NCBI GenBank assembly: GCA_001599815.1
Contig: BCIA01000006.1
Location: 2,544,961-2,608,960 of the forward strand
DNA from: Furcasterigmium furcatum
Taxonomy: Eukaryota > Ascomycota > Sordariomycetes > Glomerellales > Plectosphaerellaceae
Reading direction: 5' to 3'
DNA length: 64,000 nt
How positions within the stretch are numbered: position 1 is the stretch's first letter; the number at the start of each line of letters is the position of its first letter. A program made the translations under genes and the position numbers. This document shows positions 43,596 through 55,348 of this stretch, piece after piece. The notes beneath the pieces were generated by a model. That model was not told the DNA's origin and made no database searches. It was given only the letters and a program-made list of their open reading frames with translations.

Positions 43596-45138
43596 ATGAG
43601 GGACAACAACTACGGGCGGGACCAGTACGGCCAAGACCAGTACAGTCAAGGCCAGTACGGCCAGGACAGCTATGGGCAGAATGGCTACGGCCCGGACAAG
43701 TCCCCGGTCCTCGCCACTGTGGTTCCCGACCACAACCCCGACCACAGGCCCCAGTATCAACTCGACAGCGACAGCGACAACCGCAGCACAAGAGGCCGCT
43801 GCAACCCCTTTGGGTGGAGGAAGGGCGTCTGGGCGGGCATCGCCCTCCTTGCCGTCATCATCATCGTCGCCGCCGTCGTTCCCGCCGTCATCCTGCCAAG
43901 GAGGAACGGCAGCGGGGGCAGCAACAGCAACTCATACCCTGACTACTCGCCCATCAACTATACCCGGAGCGAGATCTGTGAGTCCAGCAGCGACGTCGCC
44001 GTGCCCTATTGCGGAAAAGAGAACTGACCGAGGGCAGATGGCGCCGAGGACTTCTTCGACAAGTTCGACTACTTCACTGGATATGACCCGAGTACGTCTC
44101 ACTCGCGCCGCTTCTGGGCGCACAGCAACGACTTGCTAACCCCCTCGTCTCAGCCCAGGGCATGGTTCATTACGTCCCCAGACCCCACGCCGAACAACTG
44201 GTAAGCTGCTGCCGCGGACCTCTGAATACTACAGGCCACACACTCATCCCTCCCAGAATCTCACCTACTCGTCCACCGAGCGCGCCATCCTCCGCGTCGA
44301 CACCAGCGTCGGCCCAGACTCGGAGCCCGACGCCTCTACTGGCCGCTTCTCTGTCCGCATCACCTCGAAGAGCACCTATGACCAGGGCTTGTTTCTCTTC
44401 GACGTCCGCCACGCCCCTGTCGGCTGCGCGACTTGGCCCGCCCTCTGGATGAGCGACCACTACAACTGGCCCGACCATGGCGAGATCGACATCATGGAAG
44501 CCATGAACCCCCCGGCCCCTGGCCAGGTCTCCGCCGCCGACGCCCCCGACGACGACCTCCACGACGGCACCACCAACATGGTGACCCTCCACACCACCGA
44601 CGGCTGCACCATGGAGTCCATCCGCCGCGAGCACCACGGCGAAGCCCTGCAGGGCAACTGCCTCAACTCCACCAACGACAACGCCGGCTGCGGCGTCGCC
44701 GTCCGCGAGCACATCGGCGGCGGCAACAGCTACGGCGCCGGCCTCAACGACGCCGGCGGCGCCATCATCGCCCTCGAGCTGCGCGACGCTGGCATCCGCA
44801 TGTGGCAGTTCGGCCGCGCCGCCGAGAACCTGCCCCGCGACATCGCTGACTTCGCCGCCAATGTCAACGGCAACGGCAACGGCCGCATCGAGCCCGACCC
44901 CTCGACCTGGGGCGTCGCCTCGGCCGACTTCCCCAACACCAACTGCGACATCGGGAACCACTTCAGGAACCAGACCATCATCATCAACATCAGCATCTGC
45001 GGCGCCGCCATCTACCCCCGCTGGGAGGCCTCGGGGTGCCCAATGGACACGTGCGAGGAGTTCCAGGCCGAGAACCCCAACGAGTTCCGCGACGCGTACT
45101 GGGAGTTTGGCGGGTTCGAGGTGTACCAGCCGAAATAG
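43596..45138 (+). CDS. membrane-anchored GH16 glucanase/transglycosylase
   Basis: This is a predicted type II membrane protein with an extracellular GH16 domain acting on beta-1,3(1,4)-glucan. Exons are 43596-43977, 44038-44091, 44154-44200 and 44257-45138, giving 454 residues. Residues 1-60 are a Gln/Tyr/Gly/Asp-rich cytoplasmic tail with near-repeats of QYGQD. A single membrane helix spans about 78-100. The catalytic motif GEIDIME places the nucleophile at E237, the assisting acid at D239 and the general acid/base at E242. The YVPRPHAEQLNLTYSS segment before the catalytic core is typical of fungal members. Three small introns lie between the anchor and the catalytic domain. It converges with the NRPS-like gene, 115 bp away. 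Confidence 0.92.
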
Positions 45139-45253
45139 AGAAGGGATGAATCAGAGAGAGGTGTGGGGAAGAATAGAGGATCATGATGATACCAGGCGTT
45201 TGTGCCATTAATGTAGACATTGTACACGAAGATATGCATGGCTTGTCCTGCGA

Positions 45254-48200
45254 TTACGAATCTGCTTCGCCCGAGTGTATCCATCCCCAGATCTTGAGGA
45301 GTCTTTCGCGGTCCAGAGGCTTGACCGCGCGCATCGAGGGCAGCGTCGACTCTGCCCGAGTGGCTGAGAAGACGGGTAGTCCTCGGTCGCCGTCCATGTC
45401 GACATTTTGGCCTCGAGATATCATACCCTCCCACAGGCCGATCAGGGCTTGTGGGGAGTGATGTCCTGACCCAGATGTCTTCTTGAGCCGATCCAGCCAG
45501 TCCGATGCTGCGACGATCTCGATCTCTGGCCCTGTGTTGGCTTCTTTGAGCCACTGAAGCATATCTCGCCAAGTCGGTGACTGATTTGGATTCAGGACGT
45601 GATACACAGGAGGACCGCCATGATCAACCCTTCCCTTTCCCAGTTGGTTTCGGGGAGCATCTTCAAGTGCAGCCTCGATGACAGCTTGAGCAGCGCACTC
45701 AACCGGCAGCCAGTCAAGAACAACACCAGGCAGGTCTGGCAAGCACCCCGTCATGCCGGCAGTCGACAGCATAAGCGGATAGGCCTCGCTCATATTCCAT
45801 ACTCCCTGCTGATTCCCGCAGAGCTGACCGACGCGGAGGATAGATATCCTCGGCTCACGACCCGAAGGCCAACTTGAACGAGCATGGGTATATGCTACCT
45901 GGCAAACTCGCTCTGCCACCCATTTTGACTGTGAGTAGCCCAGGGGGGAAGCATCCGCGGGATCTCCAGATGGGGTCTCAGGAATAGGCCTTGACGGTGC
46001 CGAGCTGACAGCTGCCGTAGAACTGACAAACACGAGCCTCGCTCCAGCCCGCGCTGCCGTTTCGATGAGATTCCTCGTTCCAGATATCTGGTCTTCGAAG
46101 GACTGCAGCCTCAAAGTGAAATTCACTGCCCAGGCTGAGTGTATCACGACGGTAGCTTTGCCCAGGATCCATCGCCGATCATCGTCAGACAGGCCCAGAT
46201 CAGGGGCAGAAAGCTCGGCTGGGAGACACACAACGCTCGAATCTCGGCTGTGTCTCAGGTCGAAGGCTTCGAGGCCAGTCATGCCTCGCTTGGAAAGAGC
46301 CCTGTCGACTCGCTCATGGGCTGCGATGGCCGTTTGGGCCCTGACAAGGCAGATGACCTTCTCGATGCGCCGGTCGTGTCGCAGGAGATGAAGCACATGG
46401 GTGCCCAAGAAGCCTGTGGCTCCGGTGAGGACGACCACCTCTCCCTGCTTGCAAGATTCAGCCCACTGCAGGTCCCGGAATTCGCTGTACTCCGTTTCCA
46501 TGTCTTTCATGGCCTGTATTTGCGACTCGGCATCGGCCTTTCCATTCGTGTGCCCGGCGCGCAGCTCACGGAGATACCGCACCACGGCATTGATCGTCCC
46601 CTGATCGTACAGAAGATTCAGAGGCAGCTGCCGCACACCCTTCGGCAGGCAGCTCGACTCGATCATTTTCCGGATTCGAATGCAGGAAATCGAGTCGACG
46701 CCCTGCTGATACAGGTCCTTGTCGGGGTCGATGAATCTTCCGAGGACAGCGGAGAAGCAGGCCGTTACTTTCTCAGGCAGCTCCTCGTCGTCAGTTCTGG
46801 GGATTTCAGACGAGGCTCGCCCTCCCCCGTACGCAGAATGAATAGCGTCCGCGTATCTTTCTTCCGCTCGCAGTCGCAGAATGGTGCCTTTGCTGCTCTT
46901 CTCCAGCGGTTGCTCTGTATCCGGTCGAACAACCACGGCCATTTCCTTGGAGATGCGAGCATGGCTTTGGGAGTCCCTGTTGATGGCCTCGAAACGAGCC
47001 CAGACGGCTTCCAGGACTTCTTCATCAGACTGTTCAGTCGAAGCCGGGAACACCAGCGCGCCCGGGTACTCATGCCCGCTCCCGAATATGAGCACATCTC
47101 GAAGAGAGTCTGTCGATGCCAGGATGGCGCCCTCGATCGGCGCAGGGTCGAACTTCTTCCCGTTAGCCAGGGTTATCTGCGCATCGGCTCGGCTGTGATA
47201 CAGCCACGCGTTCGGGACTGAAGGGTGAGGCTCGAAGAGATCCGCCGTCGCGAAGGATCCGTCACCTCTATTTGCCTTTGACACGAGAGGCCAGCCGGGC
47301 TTGACGACAAGCTCGGACAATCCGTCATCGCGAGGCTCGAAAGACAGCAGGTCCGGATCATCGATGGGGTGCAGATATTGCCAGTCCCTATCGACGGCAT
47401 AATCTCGATGGGAGGACATGAGAAAGCCGCATTCCGCGCTGCCAAAGCGGGATAAGAGGCTCACGCCGTTGCTGACAAGGTAGTCTCCTACTGAAGGGGG
47501 AAGGGCGGCGCCCCCGTAGCCCACGAGGTCCATGGACTGTAGCAGTTTGAGGCCTTGGTCGTCTTCGGCAAGCATCTGCAGAACGTATGGCACGGAGGAG
47601 AAGTACCTGACCGGGGCAGTTCTCTTCTCCCGGCTGAATGCAATGGCCTTCTTGAGATTAGCCCCTGTTACAGGGACGACGCCCTGGGGGAAGAACCAGA
47701 TCATCGCACCGCTGGTCCAAGCCCGGAGACAGTCTGCGATGCCGCCGTGATAGAGTGGTGTTGCCGAGAAGGTGGCGACTTGGTTCGGCTCTGAGAAGGA
47801 CGGAAGGGCCGAGACAGCCGCATGAGTCTGAGGAATGGGTTTTGGCAGGCCGGCTGAGGTTCCAGACGTGTGGAAGTAGAAGGCAATATGAGGGGTCGGA
47901 CGGAGTTGTGAGACGGTCGCCGAGGTTGTAACCTGTCTGTCATACTCTGGGATGCCCAAGATGATCAAGTTGCTGGTTTCTTTTGCCGTGGCTTCGCAGC
48001 GCCGGTCAACGATCAGTGTCTCGGCTTTTAGAGTAGTGCAGAGGTGTTCAATGGCCTGGGGCTTTAGTTGAGGGCTGCACAGGTCAGCTCATGCTCAGAG
48101 GCTGCCGAGTTCTCTGGGACTCACGCCAGCAACAACACCGAGAATCCCAACCTCATGAGACCCAGCCAGGTGATAGCAAAGTCTAGGCTGCTCGTGCAGA

Positions 48201-48550
48201 GTAAACCGATGGTTGATCTTGGTCTGGTCCCGGGCGGAGCCACGAGGCCTGAGAGCAGATGGGCTGCCTGTCGTGACAGGTCACTTAGTTGGCTAAAGGA
48301 AACGGACGAAGCTTCTCCTGAATCATCATCAGTTCTGCGGAACATAGGGATTCATCCAACGGGACATACCCGGTCCATCGGAGTCCGACAAGAAGTCGGC
48401 AAATCCAAGAGCAGGCAGGTCGGGACGCTGCTCGGCCTGTACGTCGATGAGACGAAGGATCGTCTTGAAGGACCCGTCGCCGGTCTTCTCCTTCCTCTCT
48501 GCTGCTTGTCCTAGCGTGCAGGTGAAGTAGTTCTGCCGAACAGAAGACAT
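45254..48550 (-). CDS. NRPS-like carboxylate reductase (A-T-R)
   Basis: Such enzymes activate a carboxylic acid as an adenylate, load it on a carrier domain and release it by NADPH reduction, usually as an aldehyde. Exons are 48550-48370, 48317-48125 and 48074-45254, giving 1,064 residues. The adenylation domain covers about 20-540, with the AMP-loop TSGTSAG at 194-200 and YHSRADAQI near 416-424 as the A8-like hinge. The carrier has GVDSIS with the phosphopantetheine serine at S585. The reductase starts at TGATGFLG (674-681), with YSQSK giving catalytic Y837 and K841. There is no condensation or thioesterase domain. The gene is divergent from an aldo-keto reductase across 531 bp. The acid substrate is unknown. 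Confidence 0.92.
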
Positions 48551-49081
48551 GATGCTTGCATCGGATCAGGGGCGGGGGAGTCGAGGAGTCGAGGCCAAGT
48601 TGAGGGTAGACCTTGATACAATGAGGGCATCGCGAATCCAAGTCTTGTAGAATGCCATCTTCCACCTTGCCATGACTTATGAGTTACGAACTAAGACAAG
48701 TAGGTGTCGGGTGTGCCTGTCATTGGTGAGCCACCGCCAGCTAAGGTCAGGTACTTTGCAATACAGTATCCAATGCAGACGCAAACGGCCCCAGCTAATA
48801 AGGTACGGATGCATGACGTCTCGACTAAATCTCCATTTTGAGACACCACGGCCCAATAATCTGGATCATACTAATTAGTAAGTAGGTAAGTTCCTACCTA
48901 ATACCAGACGTCGCCGAGGGTTGAAGAGCGGAGAATCACGAATCCACCTATGAAGATGAGGTCATTGGGACTGAAAGCCACTTACATGTTGAAGTACCTA
49001 CGGTCAGGGGTCTAACTCAACTTCAACTCAACCCATCCCAACACACCACACCAACTACTCACTCATCTTTAACCACTCAAA
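48551..49081. promoter_or_regulatory. bidirectional promoter of NRPS-like and aldo-keto reductase genes
   Basis: These 531 bp separate two divergent start codons. They contain a perfect 12-bp palindrome, tactaattagta (48869-48880). Immediately after it lies a second dyad with arms taggta and taccta around 6 nt (48883-48900). The right end, CA/CT-rich with repeated AACTCAACTC and ACCAC, is the aldo-keto reductase leader. The dyads are candidate operator sites for a dimeric regulator; no factor can be named. Confidence 0.55.
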
Positions 49082-49985
49082 ATGGCCCCCCAATCCATCA
49101 ACGACACCCTCACAATCTCCAACTCGACCAAGATCCCCCAGCTGGGCTTCGGCGTCTACAAATCCCCCCGCGATGTCTGCGTGAGATCATGCCACTCGGC
49201 CCTCGACGCCGGCTACCGCCACTTCGACACGGCCCAGTTCTACGGCAACGAGGCCGAGGTCGGCGAGGCCATCTCGCTGTCCCCCATCGACAGGAAGGAC
49301 ATCTACATCACCACCAAGATCCTCGTCCCCGCCGGCTCCGTCGACGCCAGCTACGACAAGTGCATCGAGAGCATCAACAAGCTCGACCCCGCCTCCGGCG
49401 GCTACGTCGACCTCTTCCTCGTCCACAGCCCCAACAGGGGCGCCGCCGCCCGCAAGGAGATGTGGCAGGCCCTCGAGCGCATCTACGCCGAGGGCAGGGC
49501 GAAGAGCATCGGCGTCAGCAACTTCGGCATCGGCCACATCAACGAGCTCAAGTCCTTCGCCAAGGTCTGGCCGCCTCACGTGAACCAGCTCGAGGCATGT
49601 CACCCCGTTCATGTTAGCATCAAGTCAACCACTAACAAGACTCTCACAGCTGCACCCCTGGGCCCAGCAGAAGGAGATCGTCGCGTACTGCCAGGACAAC
49701 AGCATCGTCGTCCAGGCATACTGCCCCATCGTGAGAAACCAAAAGGCCGACGACCAGACCCTCGCCGCCATCGCCAAGAAGCACGGCGTCACGCCCAACC
49801 AGGTCTTGATCCGGTACAGTCTCCAGAAGGGTTGGGTGCCCCTGCCCAAGAGCGACAATCCCGAGCGCATCAGGGCCAATGCGGATCTGTACGGATTCAA
49901 CCTGGACGACGGGGACCTGGCTACGCTGAACGGGCTGGATCAGGGCGCTGCTGGAGCCATTGTCCAGGCGGCGGATAACAACTGA
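49082..49985 (+). CDS. aldo-keto reductase
   Basis: This is an NADPH-dependent reductase of the AKR superfamily, reducing aldehydes or ketones to alcohols in the cytosol. Exons are 49082-49594 and 49650-49985, giving 282 residues. The catalytic tetrad is complete: D49, Y54, K79 and H115. The motif GVSNFG follows later, and the C-terminal LPKSDNPERIRAN binds the cofactor phosphate. The 55-bp intron starts with GC (GCATGT) instead of GT, with ACTAAC and ACAG in the right places, and joins NQLE to LHPW exactly as the family requires. Its position next to a carboxylate reductase suggests it could reduce that enzyme's aldehyde product. Confidence 0.93.
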
Positions 49986-50182
49986 TCGATCACTCCTACA
50001 TCACAAATCTAATCAGCCTAGCATGACTTTTTCACTTGCCGGTCGTCAAGTTGATAAATAGCACGGAACCTAGCAGCTCGCAACCCCTCAGAGGCCCCGG
50101 CAAAATCCGAGCCGTAGATATCATGTCGCTTCCGTCGCTGGTAATGCAAGCCCACAAAGACTCATCGCTTCAGAAACTGTAC

Positions 50183-52562
50183 TCATCGATCAAGACTCAG
50201 CAAGCCCTCGACGTACTTCCTCGTGTCAACTCCAATGCCTTGAGCCAGCCTCCCGGCACCCTCTGACCAGGCGCTTGGATCAGCGTATGAACTGCTTCGG
50301 CTCCTCGACGCTGCGTGATCACTCGACCTTCGTACCAGGAAAACCTCCTTGCTCACGGACGGAGTGGGCGGGCGGCCTATCGCATCCTTGGCGCGTTCCG
50401 TGCCTTCGTCTGTCTCCTCGTCCCCTTCGTCCTCGACCAAGATCTCCGGCGGCGTTCTCGCAATGGCCGGCTTGTCTAGAATCCGTGTCCAGACCACCCA
50501 CCACCCTCGATTTGTTTTGCAGGTGCGCTCCAGCTCATTGATATCAGACCGCGTCATGGAAAAGATGTTCACCATCTGCATGTGCGTGTTTGTCGCTTCG
50601 GCCCGAGACCAAGTCGGTCGGGCAACGTCAAGCCCCTGCAGCTCCCCAGGCTCAGGTATATTGGGCACGGACGTATGAACTGTCAGCGCAACAGGATCCC
50701 AGACTATGTCGTAGATCACCGAATTCGACAAGCCGACCTCGGGTCGGCTCGGCCGATATGTAGTCGATGTGAGCAGCGGCTTCCGCAAGGGAGCCAGCTG
50801 ATGATGGAGGGACTTGTACAGGGTGTCCCAAGCGAGCGAATCCGTCCTGAGCTGAAAGAGAAACGTAAATATGAACGGCTTGTTGACGTAAACCACGACG
50901 CGTAGTTTCTTAGACTTGTTGCGATCCTGTGATTCGAACTCGGCAGTTTCGACCCCTACGGCACCCAGAGGAGTCACCTCGTTCGCCAAGCTTCCTAAAT
51001 CTTTGACGATGTTGCTTGCCGACATGTTCCTGGCATTCTCCTCGAGCTCGACGTGGAGAGTACGAAGCATTGTTCGAGAGTTACTGTCGGTATTCGTGGC
51101 ATCCCCAAAGCGTCTGCTGTCGTCACTCTCGCTGCCGCCGCTATCCTCAACATCGCCCAGAAGGCCGATGAGGTAGTGACCGGCCGCATCATCGGTGACT
51201 TTCGGCTTCTTGGAATCTTCTGGAGCTGGGGCATCGCGGACGGAAGATTCGCCCGTCTTGCCAATGGACCAGTAAGTCCCGTAGCCCAGTTTCATGTAGC
51301 TCACCAGCTTGTCCAGATGCCCGTCGCCGTTCTCGCCGGCCTCGGCCGGGTCAACGATCGGCGGCGTGCCTGTTTCGGGAGTTCTGGCTTCGGCCACTGT
51401 ACCAATAGGTTGGCCTCGGCGTTCGGCGAGCGTTTTGACGGATCGGGAGCTGCTGGTCTCGCGAGACCCCATAGGAGGGCGCACAGGCTGGTCATCGGTG
51501 GTCGACCTCTTCTTGCGAGCCTGTCGCGACGACGTTGGACTCTCGATGACACCATACGCATTTTCGCCCCAGGTGTAGACATCCTCCATCCAGTGAGTGA
51601 CGTCTTTCAGTGACTTGCGAGACAGAGCGCCCGTGCCCAGGAAGATCGCACCATCATCAGGGCCAGGCTCGCGGCCGGTGCCGAGCCAGGGCTGCTTTGC
51701 ATCCTCTGTGCCATTCCGGTCGTCCTCGAGAGTGCCAAACTTGGACACGACAAGGTCCACGAGGCCTTCAATCCTACCGACCAGGCCCTCGAGGACCTCG
51801 CGCTCACCGCTCCCTCGCTCTTCTTCGCCAACGCCAATGCCGAGCTCACCCGAGGCGCCGATGTTGATCCCCCCGAAAATGCTTCGGGCGGGGTTGTCGT
51901 GCAACATGACGTTCCATGTCGACAGGTAGAGATCCCAGTATCGGGTCAGAACGCTGACGAATCTGGTCCGCTTGGTACGGACAAATAGCGAGCTCAGAGA
52001 CGTGTCATGATGCAGCAGGAAGGTGGAGTGCGCGCGCAGGAGGTCCTGGAGGAGCAGTGCGGCCGGTTTGATCTCCTTTGACGAGTACTCGACCGCCGCC
52101 TCCGTTTGCTCGCCAGTTTTACCGGTGTGCAGCTTCGGCGGCAGAGGAAGTCGCGTGAGGTCGATGGACTTCGCATGGTCAGTATTCGTCGGCTGGAGTG
52201 CGTAACGGTGGCAGAGAACTCACGGCAAGGATCCACCAGTTGGGCTCGAGCTCGTGCAAGACGACTCGCGACTTTTCCGTGTCGATTGTGTCGACAGCGA
52301 CGCCGCCCGAAAAGCTCCTTCCGAAATCGACCATGCCCTGGGCAAGGCCTATCTGTCGAAGGCGCTCATTACGCTCCTCCTGGGACACGTGTTCGGTGGG
52401 TTTTCCGGCACGCGACCGATGGCGGCGCTTTCGGGTTTGTGTAGAGACCGAGGCGTAGTAGACGATCTGGTCGTCAATGGTCTCGTCCGTGTTGCCCAGC
52501 GAGGGGTTGAAGATGGCGAGGAACCCCAGCTGGGCCGGAACGACAGCTCCAGGCGATGCCAT
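50183..52562 (-). CDS. CCZ1: vacuolar fusion protein Ccz1
   Basis: Ccz1 forms with Mon1 the guanine-nucleotide exchange factor that activates Rab7 (Ypt7) on late endosomes and vacuoles. Exons are 52562-52224 and 52168-50183, giving 774 residues. The N terminus has the diagnostic longin-domain start, LGFLAIFNPSLG followed by DDQIVYY, and later EKSRVVLHELEPNWWILA at the splice junction. The LLRAHSTFLLHHDTSLSSLF segment is also conserved. Long disordered, charged linkers follow, then a second conserved block (KKLRVVVYVNKPFIFTFLFQ) and C-terminal sequence with IFSMTRSDINELERTCK. M1 of MASPGAVV is preferred over an in-frame ATG 54 nt upstream. The length matches filamentous fungal orthologues. Confidence 0.9.
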
Positions 52563-53549
52563 GATGTACGTCGCGGGTGAGACGAGAGTGAGAGGCAGCA
52601 ATTCACCGGATTCCACCGGCCCTTTCTCTCTAAGAGCGACGACGCGGTTGCTCCCCGAGCCAGCGTGATGTGACGCGGAGCGTGAGAGGAGTTGACGTGC
52701 GGTGAGGCGAGGTGAGGCGATTGCTACTGTGGCAGGAAGCCCCTGCTTTTATCCAAGCCACGCCCAAGAAGTGACCGTCTTGAGTGACTTGTTGATCGTC
52801 GCGGAATCGGGCAGAGGCACCGAGTGGGTTTGCGTCATTCATGGATGGATTCTCGAGGGAAAATCCAGGCCTTGGACCAGGAGGCCCGTGTGAGGAGCAG
52901 ACATGAATCGGATCCCCCCGCGATCGAGATTGCGTGGTCCAGGGCGTGGCCTAGAACCGCGAAAGTGCAGAAGTCGGTCACACTCGTATGGGGCTTTGCT
53001 AGTTGCGCTGAATGGGAATTCCGTCTTTCGAAGAGGGCCTGGACCCAGGGCGTGACGTTGGGGATGAGAAGAAAACCCGATCGAATCGAATCCCCCCTCT
53101 GTGACGGTGGTTGTTCCAACCAGTGCCCGCATTGGCGCTGGACATCACAAGTGTGGCAGGTGTTACAGGGGCGGCCGGAGCACTCCTTCCTGGGGCGTCG
53201 CCTACCCATCTCAGCTCATTACAGCCCCCAGGTTCGGCACCGAGCAAGTCTTGGATGAATAAGCATGGTGGTATTGAGCACCCCTTTCTCAACACCAACA
53301 TCATCCCATCTACATCTACCAAGGTAGGCAGGTAGATGTAGTAAGCCCGACAATGTCATTCAACAATTCAGGTTGTCCCTTGCATCTTTACATAGATTCA
53401 CCCGGGATTTTCTCTGCTGTCCGCCTTAAAACGACACGGCTTGGCTTCAAGGCCTCCAGCTCCTCTCCATTGTCCAACACGAGCGGTTCTCCCAGGATGC
53501 TGGACCTTGCACCACGAGTCAGCCGGTCGCCTCACTCTTCGATGTCTTA
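52563..53549. other. 1-kb intergenic region
   Basis: This region holds the CCZ1 promoter and the 3' flank of the DUF7580 gene. It contains a perfect 11-bp inverted repeat with a 10-nt loop at 53310-53341. No gene is supported. Confidence 0.4.
53310..53341. repeat. perfect 11-bp inverted repeat (hairpin)
   Basis: The arms ctacatctacc (53310-53320) and ggtagatgtag (53331-53341) are exact reverse complements around aaggtaggca. It lies 208 bp past the stop codon of the DUF7580 gene and 748 bp upstream of CCZ1. It could form a stem in RNA from either strand or be a protein-binding dyad. Confidence 0.75.
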
Positions 53550-55348
53550 TCAAGGTTTCCCGTCAATCATGAGGTAGTCCCGGCATCGCTGCAACGGCTG
53601 CAAAACTCTCCTCACCATCTCTTCTCTCCACCGTCCCGGCCCGGACGGCACGGTTCGGTTCCCACCCAGGCACCACGATACCGCCTCTGAATACTCGATG
53701 CCAGCCTCCTCAACCACATGCTCTTGCCAGTCTCGGGCTGCCATGATGTCGAACGCCCTCCTCTCCGTCTCGCTGTCTCCTGAACGCCATTGCTGCCGGC
53801 AGGGTTGCTCCTCCAGGACGTCCCCGAAGCAAAGCTCCAGCAGCAAGATTCCCAGCTGATCGAGTGATCGGCTCAGGCTTGCAGAAGGCTTCGACTCTTT
53901 TTCGTCGGTCGTCTCGACGAATTGCCGGGTCACATGTGGCTCGTCGAGCTTGAACGCCCTGGCGTCCTCTCCGTCCTTGAAGAAGACAATGTCCGACTTA
54001 CCCAGAGACTCCGGCAGCCATGGAGTGTCCAGTAGCTGCACGAAAGACGAGGCCAGAATCAACGAGATGGCATACCTCTGCCGGCGGGTCGGCCGAGGAC
54101 GTATTTGGCCGCGGAGCATGTCATCCAGCGTCACAGAGGTCTGCCATCCGCCGCATCCACCTGCTTCGGTGTAGACATAATAGCGGCAGTCCTCGTCGCT
54201 CAACAGATACCCGCAGCAGAACATTTCGGGCCCTTCTAACGAGGAACAGAGACTGATAATGGGCCGGTTGCCTCCCGCCAGAGCCCCATCTGCGCCCACC
54301 CCCGACACCTTAATCGATGGTGGAGGTCTAAGGATCTATCATCAGTCTCGGTTGCAAGCATCGATCGGCACTCTTCTACTCACGCCAAAAACCCGACATG
54401 GCCTCTTTTAGCCGGTCTCGTCGATTTCAATGCTGATTTCGTCGCAGCTTCAAGCTTGGGGCTTGGTTCTCGAATGCGCAGGCTTTCGAGCCCTTTCGAC
54501 GGTCGAACCTGTTCCTGGTCTCCCGCGATCCTTGCCCTGCGTTTTTCCCACAGCAGGGGCGCCGAACCCGTCGTTTCAAACAAGATTGAAAACTCCGGCT
54601 TCTTGCTCGTGCGGTGCTGGAGTTGCAATCTCGCATAGTGCTGCTGGCGGCAGTGGCAGTTCCATGCTGCCGCGAGTATCTGGAAGAGCCGCGCCGCTTG
54701 GACCCAGAAGCTGCAGATTGTTGCATCGACGGCTCTGGTCCTTGCCCCGGCGATCTTTCGCACGAGCTGCGCATCCTTGTCGCTGGAATCCAAAAGCTTC
54801 TCGAGTTTTGTGTTGTAGTCCTGGAGCTCGCCGAACAGCCTCTTGCGAGTGGACTCGCCGTTGCTGAATTTCAGTCGATACAGCTGGAATTGCCGGCTCT
54901 CTTTCGTCCCTAGACGGATCTTGCTGACTGAGGGATGCTGCATCTGCGATTGAACGGCGTCGCCATCTACCGATAGCTCTCGATTGAGCTCATCCATGGT
55001 GTGCTGCATCCCCTGGACGTAGCTGAGGTACAGCTCATACGAATCCTTCAGCCGGTCCTCCAGCATTCTCGCAACGGCCTCATCTCTCCAACCGGGGCCC
55101 GCCGGGTTGGAAAGCAGCTCATTGATCCTGGCGTCGTCGTAGTTGACGGCAAGAGGGAGGATGAGCTGCCTCAGATGTCGGGTGAGGTACAGCTGCTGAC
55201 AGCCCAGATCGTCCATGCACTTTTTGTGCTGGAGCTTGATCTTGTAGAACAGACCAAGCCTTGTGGCAACCTCACGGTACTTCTCGAGGGCGGATATGGC
55301 GAGAGGGAACGCGCCCAGGACGACCCCGGCGAGCTCAAGACCAGACAT
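53550..55348 (-). CDS. DUF7580-type protein
   Basis: Exons 55348-54384 and 54327-53550 give 580 residues. The start MSGLELAGVVLGAFPLAISALEKY is the usual N terminus of a large fungal family whose members often carry a DUF7580 domain in the C-terminal half. The N-terminal half is helical (residues 1-230). A basic, Ser-rich linker follows to about 321. The C-terminal half has LSRSLDQLGILLLELCFGDVL, which resembles the end of a degenerate kinase fold, and a Trp/Cys-containing tail. The 56-bp intron restores phase exactly. No enzyme activity is claimed. Similar proteins are found among incompatibility- and prion-related families, but that link is inference. It is head-to-head with the giant ankyrin gene. 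Confidence 0.8.

Noticed and set aside
46139..47221. 360-codon open frame on the + strand
   Set aside because: It is antisense to the NRPS-like gene, whose A, T and R motifs are intact on the other strand.
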